Assembly (NCBI GenBank): GCA_947489175.1
Contig: CANLED010000037.1
Coordinates: 1 to 11,407 of the forward strand
Source: Chitinophagaceae bacterium
GTDB taxonomy: Bacteria > Bacteroidota > Bacteroidia > Chitinophagales > Chitinophagaceae
DNA: 11,407 nt
Reading direction: 5' to 3'
Within the stretch, counting starts at the first letter, position 1. Each line of letters starts with the position of its first letter. Below, piece by piece: positions 1 through 6,237 of this stretch. The notes beneath the pieces are model-generated. The model was given only the letters and a program-made list of their open reading frames with translations. It was not told the DNA's origin and ran no database searches. Made by a program: the position numbers and the translations under genes.

Positions 1-738
1 GTATTGCCACAATTGTTTAATAGAAAGCGTTACAATGAAGATGGTGTGGGTGGAATGCACGTTTATTCTCCATGGTGGGGCGATAACAAAAAATTGGATT
101 TCCCAAGAGGATACCATGTTGAATATTGGGGTGGTATGGGCCAACCTGCCTATGGTTTCGGTATGGGCATGGAAGGGATGAATGGCCAATATCCTGTAAA
201 TGGTGTTCAAAAAGAAGCCGGTGGATATGGTAAATCTTTGAAGGAAGATGTTCGCTATTTCTATGGAGCTGGTGTTGGTATGGCAGGCAGGGGCGAATCC
301 ATTCCATTAGAAACTAATTTGTGTGAAATCGATCCAAGTGTAGTTGATAAATATGGTCTTCCTGTATTGAAGTTTCATGTGAAGTACACTGAGCATGAAA
401 TTAATCAGGCGAAGCACATGAAAGAAACATTCAAGGAAATCATGCATGAAATGGGTGCAGTAATTACTTGGGGTGGAAATGATGGTCCTGAGAACAATTA
501 TGGACTTGAAACACCGGGTAAAATTATCCATGAGGCGGGTACCACCAGGATGGGAAATGATCCAAAGAAATCTGCTTTGAATAAACATAACCAAGCACAT
601 GATTGCAAAAATCTTTTTGTAGTTGATGGTGGTGCATTTGTTTCACAAGCTGATAAAAACATTACCTGGACAATCCTTGCGCTTTCAATGAGAGCGTCAG
701 AGTATTTGATGGATGAAATGAAAAAAGGAAATATTTAA
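1..738 (+). CDS. GMC-family FAD-dependent dehydrogenase, C-terminal part (5' end outside window)
   Basis: This is the C-terminal 245 codons of a glucose-methanol-choline (GMC) oxidoreductase; the reading frame is open back to base 1, so the FAD-binding N-terminus lies outside the window. The TTG at base 4 is an internal Leu codon, not a start. The GMC C-terminal signature is clear: HEAGTTRMG beginning at codon 177 (the His is the expected active-site base), then a Leu-Phe-Val-Val-Asp-Gly stretch, and NITWTI beginning at codon 220, which contacts flavin in the family. In this family such proteins oxidise sugar or alcohol hydroxyls and pass electrons to a cytochrome or acceptor. The next gene encodes the small-subunit partner, so this is likely the large catalytic subunit of a periplasmic sugar dehydrogenase, exported by hitch-hiking on the Tat signal of its partner (inference). 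The substrate cannot be read from the sequence; glucoside 3-dehydrogenase or gluconate/sorbosone-type activity are alternatives. Confidence 0.93.
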   Translation, partial: VLPQLFNRKRYNEDGVGGMHVYSPWWGDNKKLDFPRGYHVEYWGGMGQPAYGFGMGMEGMNGQYPVNGVQKEAGGYGKSLKEDVRYFYGAGVGMAGRGESIPLETNLCEIDPSVVDKYGLPVLKFHVKYTEHEINQAKHMKETFKEIMHEMGAVITWGGNDGPENNYGLETPGKIIHEAGTTRMGNDPKKSALNKHNQAHDCKNLFVVDGGAFVSQADKNITWTILALSMRASEYLMDEMKKGNI

Positions 739-744
739 ATACAT

Positions 745-812
745 TGTTTAGGCGTTGAGTTGTTTAGTTGTTGAGAAAAACAAATATGCCTAAACAACTA
801 AACGCCTAAACA
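745..812. repeat. Octamer-built inverted repeat (23-bp arms, one mismatch)
   Basis: Bases 745-767 are the reverse complement of 790-812 except for one G/A mismatch (757 against 800), with a loop of about 22 bases. The right arm and its continuation to about 833 are a degenerate tandem array with a period near 8 bases around the unit CCTAAACA (789, 797, 805, 813, then a shifted copy at 822). The left arm carries the complementary unit TGTTTAGG. No T-run follows the hairpin, so it is not a canonical terminator. It sits between two genes that probably form one operon, where it could fold in the mRNA and alter processing or the subunit ratio (inference). From general knowledge, similar dispersed intergenic repeats occur in Bacteroidota genomes; I cannot test the copy number here. 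Confidence 0.85.
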
Positions 813-837
813 CCTAAACATACTAAACATACCAAAA

Positions 838-1500
838 ATGGATAGAAGAAAATCGTTAAAAGCCCTCGCTCTTGGAACATTGGGTGGTGTGGCCATACTT
901 GATGGTTGTAAGCCTGGCGAAACAAAAAAAGTTGCTGCCAATAAATCGGTGGCTGACGGATTTACACTTGATCGTCAACCTGAAGAGCTTGCTCAATACG
1001 AGAAAGTTGTTTCAGAAACTTTTTTCAGTGCTCATGAAATGGCTACCATTTCCATTCTTGCTGATATTATTATTCCAAAAGATGAAGTGAGTGGAAGTGC
1101 CAGTGAAGCAAAAGTTCCTGACTTTATTGAGTTTATTGTAAAAGATATGCCAACTCACCAAACTCCAATGAGGGGTGGATTGAGGTGGTTGGATCTTTAT
1201 TCATCCAAGAAGAACGGGAAGTCGTTCAAAGATAGTAGCAAAGAGCAGCAAATTGCTATTGTTGATGAGATTGCCTATCCTAAAAAAGCCACTAAATTGG
1301 TTGGTCAGGGTGTTGCTTTTTTTACATTGATGAGGGATCTAACTGTAACTGGATTTTATACCACCAAAATGGGTGGTGATGATCTTGGTTATGTTGGAAA
1401 TCAACCCAATCAATGGAATGGCGTGCCTGATGATGTTTTGAAGCAGTACAATGTAGCTTATACAGAGAAAGAAAATAAAGAGTGCGTTAAATACAGTTAA
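838..1500 (+). CDS. Gluconate 2-dehydrogenase subunit 3 family protein (Tat lipoprotein)
   Basis: This 220-residue protein is the small subunit that accompanies GMC dehydrogenases. The N-terminus has a twin-arginine motif (RRKSLK, residues 3-8), a hydrophobic stretch rich in Ala, Leu and Gly, and a lipobox-like LDGC ending at Cys24, which suggests Tat export and lipid anchoring. The mature domain begins with a Gln/Glu-rich linker, then a segment typical of the family around residues 65-82 (FSAHEMATISILADIIIP), and the C-terminal signatures FFTLMRDLTVTGFYT (161-175) and DLGYVGNQP (182-190). In characterised relatives this subunit carries no cofactor and supports export and stability of the flavoprotein; no haem CxxCH motif is present here. 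It lies 99 bases after the GMC gene and 25 bases before the Gfo/Idh gene. The start at 838 is chosen because the Tat motif follows it directly. No Shine-Dalgarno sequence is visible. Confidence 0.9.
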   Translation: MDRRKSLKALALGTLGGVAILDGCKPGETKKVAANKSVADGFTLDRQPEELAQYEKVVSETFFSAHEMATISILADIIIPKDEVSGSASEAKVPDFIEFIVKDMPTHQTPMRGGLRWLDLYSSKKNGKSFKDSSKEQQIAIVDEIAYPKKATKLVGQGVAFFTLMRDLTVTGFYTTKMGGDDLGYVGNQPNQWNGVPDDVLKQYNVAYTEKENKECVKYS

Positions 1501-1525
1501 TTCATCAATTAATCAACGATTCATT

Positions 1526-2959
1526 ATGTCATCCAAAAACAATGCCCGTAGAAAGTTTATTAAAAGTGGTGCCCTTGGGCTTGCTGCTTTTACCATCGTT
1601 CCTCGTCATGTATTAGGTAGAGGTTATGTTGCACCAAGTGATAAGCTGCGTATTGCAGGTATCGGTGCTGGTGGAAAAGGAGAAAGCGATTTGTCAGAAT
1701 TTGCAAAGAGTCCAAGAGTTGAAATCGTGGCCCTTGCAGATGTTGATGACCGCGCTGCAGCTAAAACAAGAGGTCGCTTCTCTAAAGCCAATTATTACCA
1801 TGACTTTAGAGAGATGTTAGACAAAGAAAAAAACAACATCGACGCTTGCTCTATTTCAACGCCTGACAATACACATGCTGTTGCAACCATTGCTGCTATG
1901 CAATTGGGAAAACACGTTTACACACAAAAGCCTTTAACACATGATATCTATGAGGCTCGTATCTTGACAGAAGCCGCTAAGAAATACAAGGTGGTTACAC
2001 AAATGGGAAACCAAGGTGGATCAGGTGATGGTGTTAGAACAACACAAGAAATGATTGCTGCTGGTCTTATAGGAGATGTAACAGAAGTGAAATGTTGGAC
2101 TAACAGACCTGTTTGGCCACAAGGAATACCTACCCCAACAGGAAAATTTGATGTTCCTAAAGAACTCAATTGGGATTTGTGGATTGGTCCAGCTAAAATG
2201 ATAGATTATAATCCCGCTTATCTTCCATTTAATTGGAGAGGATGGTGGGCTTTTGGAACTGGTGCTTTAGGAGACATGGCTTGCCATATCATGGATCCTG
2301 TGTTCCGTTGCTTGCCAATTTTATATCCATCATCTGTTGAGTGTTCAGTAGCTTCCATTTGGAAAGCCATGTGGGATGATACAGCAAACCAAGACAGCTG
2401 TCCTCCTTCTTCAATCATACACTTGTCATACCCAAGAACTGATGGCAAGAAAGGAGAGATTAAAGTTTCTTGGCATGATGGTGGATTGCTTCCTGAGCGT
2501 CCTGATGAACTTCTTCCTGGCGAAGCGTTTGGAAACTGGGACGGGGGTGTTCTATTCATAGGTAAAAAAGGTAAGTTATTGGCCGATTGTTATGGTGCAA
2601 ACCCACGTTTGTTGCCAACAAAATTGATGGCTCATACAAATATGCCTGCTGAAACAATAAAAAGAGTACCAGAAGGGCATTACTTGCAGTGGGTAAATGC
2701 TTGTATTGATGGCTATGGTAAAGGTAAAACCAGCTCTCCATTTGAATTTGCTGGGCCATTTACTGAAAGTATCCTGATCGGAAACCTTGCCATCAGAAGC
2801 TGGATGATGAGAAATCCAAACCTAACTGGACAAGAAGATAAGTATCTAGGAAGAAAGAAACTTATTTGGGATGCCAATAAGATGCAAATCACGAATTTCG
2901 ATCCTGCTAACCAATTCGTTAAACGCGAATATAGGGAAGGTTGGAAGTTGGAATTGTGA
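1526..2959 (+). CDS. Gfo/Idh/MocA-family oxidoreductase with Tat signal
   Basis: This 477-residue protein is a secreted-type NAD(P)-dependent dehydrogenase-fold enzyme. Residues 8-13 (RRKFIK) followed by a hydrophobic stretch form a Tat signal. The Rossmann domain follows with GIGAGGKG (45-52, a GxGxxG nucleotide loop), an acidic strand end at ADVDD (71-75), and CSISTPDNTHA (108-118). The family's usual EKP motif is QKP here (134-136), keeping the catalytic-type Lys135. The C-terminal domain holds GALGDMACHIMDP (246-258) with the DxxxH pair Asp250 and His254. Tat export suggests that NAD(H) is folded in before export, as in glucose-fructose oxidoreductase (known for that relative, inferred here). 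The gene starts 25 bases after the small-subunit gene and ends at a strong terminator, so it is the last gene of the sugar-oxidation operon. It may act on a keto-sugar or glycoside product of the GMC enzyme. The specific substrate is unknown. Confidence 0.92.
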   Translation: MSSKNNARRKFIKSGALGLAAFTIVPRHVLGRGYVAPSDKLRIAGIGAGGKGESDLSEFAKSPRVEIVALADVDDRAAAKTRGRFSKANYYHDFREMLDKEKNNIDACSISTPDNTHAVATIAAMQLGKHVYTQKPLTHDIYEARILTEAAKKYKVVTQMGNQGGSGDGVRTTQEMIAAGLIGDVTEVKCWTNRPVWPQGIPTPTGKFDVPKELNWDLWIGPAKMIDYNPAYLPFNWRGWWAFGTGALGDMACHIMDPVFRCLPILYPSSVECSVASIWKAMWDDTANQDSCPPSSIIHLSYPRTDGKKGEIKVSWHDGGLLPERPDELLPGEAFGNWDGGVLFIGKKGKLLADCYGANPRLLPTKLMAHTNMPAETIKRVPEGHYLQWVNACIDGYGKGKTSSPFEFAGPFTESILIGNLAIRSWMMRNPNLTGQEDKYLGRKKLIWDANKMQITNFDPANQFVKREYREGWKLEL

Positions 2960-3002
2960 GTTGATTGATATTTCCATTATTATAAAAACTATTACAGTCT
3001 CC

Positions 3003-3034
3003 AAGACCGGATTTAACCATCCGGTCTTTTTTTT
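3003..3034 (+). terminator. Rho-independent terminator of the rightward sugar-oxidation operon
   Basis: A perfect 10-bp stem (AAGACCGGAT, 3003-3012, pairing with 3019-3028) with a 6-base loop is followed by a T-run that reaches 3034. It lies 44 bases after the stop of the Gfo/Idh gene. Confidence 0.93.
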
Positions 3035-3061
3035 ACCCATAATTTGATGACCATATCCCAT

Positions 3062-3096
3062 AAAAAAATCCATTTCATTGATCAATGAAATGGATT
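3062..3096 (-). terminator. Terminator of the leftward operon: 30-bp perfect palindrome with T-run
   Basis: Bases 3067-3096 are a perfect palindrome with no mismatch, centred on TGATCA between 3081 and 3082. On the minus strand it is followed by seven T residues (A-run 3062-3068 on the plus strand). It lies 51 bases past the stop of the small membrane-protein gene and faces the rightward terminator at 3003-3034, so the two convergent operons end within about 60 bases of each other. Because the dyad has no spacer, the real hairpin loop would be about four bases. Confidence 0.85.
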
Positions 3097-3147
3097 CAGT
3101 CTAAATAAATAGTCTAATAAATATTATTTTACAACGAACCTTGTTGA

Positions 3148-3324
3148 CTATTCCTTCTCTTTCAACAACCATAGGGAGAAGAACAGTAGGAAAATAGCAA
3201 GGCCACTAATTCCAAATAAAAACGCAGCAAAGAATTGTTGTACCGGCTTGAATAAGGTCATTGTAACAGCAATAATGAAGTATACTACAAATAAAAAGAT
3301 GAGTGTTTGTATTCTTTTGTCCAT
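3148..3324 (-). CDS. Small membrane protein of 58 residues, unknown function
   Basis: A short open frame starts with ATG at 3324 and ends with TAG at 3148-3150. The product begins MDKRIQTL, then has a hydrophobic segment at about residues 9-26, a short turn with LFKPVQQ, a second hydrophobic segment at about 31-54, and a charged end LKEKE. This predicts two membrane spans with both ends on the same side; the positive charge in MDKR and in the tail favours the cytoplasm. It starts 50 bases after the TonB-family gene and precedes a strong leftward terminator, so it is probably the last gene of that operon. I do not recognise a family. Its support is the clean membrane-protein composition, the ATG start, and position between a gene and its terminator. 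Confidence 0.65.
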   Translation of the reverse strand: MDKRIQTLIFLFVVYFIIAVTMTLFKPVQQFFAAFLFGISGLAIFLLFFSLWLLKEKE

Positions 3325-3374
3325 TTCAGTTATTTTTTCAATGCAAATATCGCGAATTATTTTATAATTTTTAA

Positions 3375-4268
3375 TCAGTTTTTGATCCTGAAATTAAAAA
3401 TAATTGTTCCTATTTGTTCATCGGTTTCAAAATCATCTGCTGAGAATTTTAATTGGCGTGCTTTTTGAAGAGCAATGTTTTTCATATTAGAATTTGCAGT
3501 GGTTGATCCCTTTTGCTGAAAGGCAGCACCTACAACATTTCCACGGCTATCTACCGTAATGTCTATAGCCACTTTTGCGTTCTCACTAAACTCATCTTCA
3601 AATGACGGATATCGATTAATCTTTCGTCCTTTCAATCCCCTTGAAACAGAAACACCACCAGACCCACTTCCTCCATTGCCTGTATAGCTGTCTGAATTTG
3701 GATTCCCGTTTATTTTTCCTTGGTCACCTTGACCACCAGCTATGCCCTGACCGGCACTTTTTTGATAGGTATCTGCATTGTTTCCCCCAGTAGTTCCTGT
3801 CCCAGATGACCCTTTGTACAATATTTTTGGTTTTGGTGCCGGAGGTGGAGGTGTTTCAATAGGTTTTGCGTCAACGACAGGTTTTGATTTAACAGGTTGA
3901 GGAACTGGCGTGATGATGGGCTTTACTGTTGGTTTTATTGTTGGTTTTTTTATAACAACAGGCGGCGCTTCTTTGTCATCTTCGTTCGTTTCAATTTCCT
4001 TTTCTGTAGATTCTGCCTTTGCTGGAAGCGGAGGTGTAGTTGCTGTTTCCTCTTCAATCATTGCTGGTGGCTCTGGTATGAGTGGTTGAATGTCTCCTAA
4101 ACCAGTTTCACTGTCGCCTAAATTCACTTCAATGCCCTCTTCTTCTTTAATTTCTTTGGGAATTGGTGGTGCCCATGAAACAACAAAAAAGAGTATTGCC
4201 ATCAATCCAAGTACAATCAATGTGTAGGCTCCTGCAGTTGTATTTTTATTTCTTTCAAAAGAAGTCAT
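3375..4268 (-). CDS. TonB-family protein (energy-transducer type)
   Basis: This 297-residue protein has the layout of Bacteroidota TonB-like proteins: a short cytoplasmic start, one membrane span (about residues 13-33), an acidic and Pro/Lys-rich periplasmic stretch (about 36-150, with PPPP at 140-143), a Gly/Ser-rich linker (about 153-206, including GQGDQG-like sequence common in this group), and a C-terminal domain (about 215-296) with the TonB-like pattern VAIDITVDSRGNVV at 233-246 and a final strand GTIIFNFRI. TonB proteins couple the inner-membrane proton gradient to outer-membrane transporters through ExbB and ExbD. No exbB, exbD or TonB-dependent receptor gene is in this window, so it is an isolated copy here and could instead have a TolA-like or structural role. 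It follows the radical SAM gene by 58 bases on the same strand. Confidence 0.85.
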   Translation of the reverse strand: MTSFERNKNTTAGAYTLIVLGLMAILFFVVSWAPPIPKEIKEEEGIEVNLGDSETGLGDIQPLIPEPPAMIEEETATTPPLPAKAESTEKEIETNEDDKEAPPVVIKKPTIKPTVKPIITPVPQPVKSKPVVDAKPIETPPPPAPKPKILYKGSSGTGTTGGNNADTYQKSAGQGIAGGQGDQGKINGNPNSDSYTGNGGSGSGGVSVSRGLKGRKINRYPSFEDEFSENAKVAIDITVDSRGNVVGAAFQQKGSTTANSNMKNIALQKARQLKFSADDFETDEQIGTIIFNFRIKN

Positions 4269-4326
4269 GATTGTAAATTTGAATTCCTACATGAAAGTTA
4301 GTTGATATCTAATTGAACATTGCTAT

Positions 4327-5628
4327 TTAATGTGCAAAATCTTTCTCAAAATTTCCTGAGATTCTTTCGATGGGTGGATTGAAATAACCAAATTTTAGGT
4401 TGGGAAATTCCTCTCTTATCATATCCATCAAATTTCTTACGCCAAAAGGCTCTTCAGGCTCAGTGATTCCCATCTTTCCTAGGTACCAGTCTGGGTCTAT
4501 GTTGAAATTCCTCCATTGTATCATTTTCAAATTTGTTTCTTGAATCAGAAAGCGAAGTGCTTGATATTCTGCTTCGGTATCTGTAAGTCCCGGAAAAACA
4601 AAATAATTGATGGAGCTCCATTTCCCAAATTCATTCATAACCTTTAGACTTTCTATGATGTCTTCAAATTGGTAATTGTTGGGGCGGTAATAATTTTCGT
4701 ACCATGTTTTTTGTGCTGAATTTGTGCTAACCCTGATTGAATCCAAACCCGCTTCACATAAAGCCCTAACAGCCTTTGGCATTGAACCGTTGGTATTGAT
4801 ATTGATGCTTCCCCTCGGAGTATGTTTTCTGATTTCTTTGATGGATGCACGTATGGTTTCCCACATCAACAAAGGTTCACCCTCGCATCCTTGTCCAAAA
4901 CTAATCAATGGGAATGGTGCATTCATCAAATGTGGAACTGTAAATTCAACGATTTCTTCTGCCGATGGTTTGAACTGCAGCCTATCTTGGGTAGACACTA
5001 TTGTTTCTTCTTCTGGTTGAAATGAGATGCAGCCCATGCAGTTTGCGTTACAAGCAGGAGAAGTGGGAACCGGACATTCCCATCTTCCTATGAAGAAATT
5101 TCTCGCAGCTGGACAAGTATATGTTCTGCAGCATTTTTCAGCCAAGTGATTAACTAGTCTGTTATCGGGATAGCTCAATAATAATTTTTCTACGCCTTCT
5201 TCTATTTTTTCTGCATCATATCCAGCACATTCTTGTCTGATATCGCTTTCAATTCTTACAGCTGTAACATAAAACTCATCTCTGTACCAACCTGCTGCAG
5301 TATAACAAAAAAGAGGTAGGGTAGGCGCATCTTCTGATGTTTCATAAGCGGCCATAAAAGTCCCCGTATGAGCGGGAGGAATAAAAGCTGCAACAGCCCA
5401 ACCCTTTTCGCACAACCGCATTTCTCCCGAAGCCACGTCAATTCCAATCCCTCTTCTACCCGGGAGTTCATATAAATTTCCACCGTCGGGTAATAATATC
5501 CAGTCTTCTTCTGGAATAGGCATGGCATCCCAACCTGCTCTGCCCACGGCAAACAAGGTGATGTCTTCAAAAATGTTTCCTTCTCCGTCTGAATACAATA
5601 AAAATGGTGAATGAGATAGCTTGGGCAT
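4327..5628 (-). CDS. Radical SAM protein with extra N-terminal cysteines
   Basis: This 433-residue protein has the radical SAM cluster motif CxxxCxxC at Cys193, Cys197 and Cys200. Downstream are a glycine-glutamate element in GQGCEGEP (245-252), which matches the SAM-binding GGE position, and the strand SININTNGS (274-282), then SIRVSTNS (297-304). About 190 residues precede the cluster, with no recognised domain, and they include Cys166, Cys167, Cys172 and Cys185 close to the cluster, possibly ligands of a second iron-sulfur cluster (inference). I chose ATG at 5628 because the protein then starts MPKLSHSPF, 14 bases after the preceding gene ends; an in-frame ATG at 5673 would add 15 residues and overlap that gene by 31 bases. 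The reaction and substrate are unknown. No peptide precursor or maturase partner is next to it. Confidence 0.88.
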   Translation of the reverse strand: MPKLSHSPFLLYSDGEGNIFEDITLFAVGRAGWDAMPIPEEDWILLPDGGNLYELPGRRGIGIDVASGEMRLCEKGWAVAAFIPPAHTGTFMAAYETSEDAPTLPLFCYTAAGWYRDEFYVTAVRIESDIRQECAGYDAEKIEEGVEKLLLSYPDNRLVNHLAEKCCRTYTCPAARNFFIGRWECPVPTSPACNANCMGCISFQPEEETIVSTQDRLQFKPSAEEIVEFTVPHLMNAPFPLISFGQGCEGEPLLMWETIRASIKEIRKHTPRGSININTNGSMPKAVRALCEAGLDSIRVSTNSAQKTWYENYYRPNNYQFEDIIESLKVMNEFGKWSSINYFVFPGLTDTEAEYQALRFLIQETNLKMIQWRNFNIDPDWYLGKMGITEPEEPFGVRNLMDMIREEFPNLKFGYFNPPIERISGNFEKDFAH

Positions 5629-5642
5629 ACGCAAAATTAAGA

Positions 5643-6215
5643 CTATTCTATTAAGCCGATGCGGTTTCTGCAAAACGTGTTGAATTCATCATCGCCAACT
5701 TCGTAATCGTCATCATCTTGGTCGTCTGTTTCGGATTGAATAAGCTTGTTGTTTTTGAAATCAATGGTTAGGATATCATCTTTGATAATAACCTGATTCA
5801 GTTCTTCCCATTTGATTCTTTTCTTTAAAAACCCGTTTATCATGATTTCTTTCTGCGAGAATCCAATTTCTTTGTTTTGAATCATTTTTTTTTCAAAAAA
5901 ACCAGCAAGTATAAAAAGCCAGCCGATCATGTTTGGTATGATTGAATTGCTTAAGATGCTGATACCTGCTACTATCGTTATGACAGCAAAGCGAAATGGC
6001 TTATTTCTTTTTTGGTCGAAGAGGTTAGATATGTTAAGAAAAAGGACTGTAAAAAAGTAAATGTATTGCAACCAATCTTTGGGATTGTAATAAAGGTTGA
6101 ATAAAAGCAGTATTATACTTAATAGTGCAAACAACCAACCTGTTTTTAAAATGTTTTTTTTGTGGTAGTTTTTTAGTACCACCACATAATCATAAACACC
6201 TTTGTTATTGCTCAT
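5643..6215 (-). CDS. Hypothetical membrane protein with four predicted spans and an acidic tail
   Basis: This 190-residue protein is not a family I can name. Hydrophobic segments lie at about residues 26-43, 49-65, 76-90 and 95-107, in two pairs, and the remainder is soluble. The soluble part begins with a charged segment around 108-122, continues with alternating polar and hydrophobic residues (GFLKKRIKWEELNQVIIKDD within 128-147), which resembles the strands of a small PH-like domain as found in other bacterial membrane proteins (weak inference), and has a strongly acidic tract at 162-177 with four consecutive Asp at 167-170. It ends FCRNRIGLIE. The gene lies 22 bases after the ureohydrolase and 14 bases before the radical SAM start, so it is co-transcribed with both in all likelihood. 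Confidence 0.72.
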   Translation of the reverse strand: MSNNKGVYDYVVVLKNYHKKNILKTGWLFALLSIILLLFNLYYNPKDWLQYIYFFTVLFLNISNLFDQKRNKPFRFAVITIVAGISILSNSIIPNMIGWLFILAGFFEKKMIQNKEIGFSQKEIMINGFLKKRIKWEELNQVIIKDDILTIDFKNNKLIQSETDDQDDDDYEVGDDEFNTFCRNRIGLIE

Positions 6216-6237
6216 TTCAAGAAATTCAAATTATTAT

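Noticed and set aside
4..6. TTG as start codon of the first gene
   Set aside because: The frame is open to base 1 and the product lacks the FAD-binding half of a GMC enzyme, so the gene continues upstream of the window.
17..600. Long open frames on the minus strand opposite the GMC gene, and similar ones opposite or inside the other genes
   Set aside because: They lie opposite or inside well-supported genes, have no recognisable domains and have compositions expected of antisense or out-of-frame reading.
789..833. CRISPR array from the repeated CTAAAC units
   Set aside because: The units are only about 8 bases with no unique spacers, and no cas genes are nearby.
3325..3374. Separate promoter for the 58-residue gene, from GATATTTGC on the minus strand
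   Set aside because: It misses the first base of the TAnnTTTG consensus and has no -33 partner; co-transcription with the TonB-family gene is simpler.
5629..5673. Longer start for the radical SAM protein at ATG 5673
   Set aside because: It would overlap the end of the preceding gene by 31 bases and add a basic 15-residue stretch unlike the rest; the ATG at 5628 gives a clean 14-base gap.
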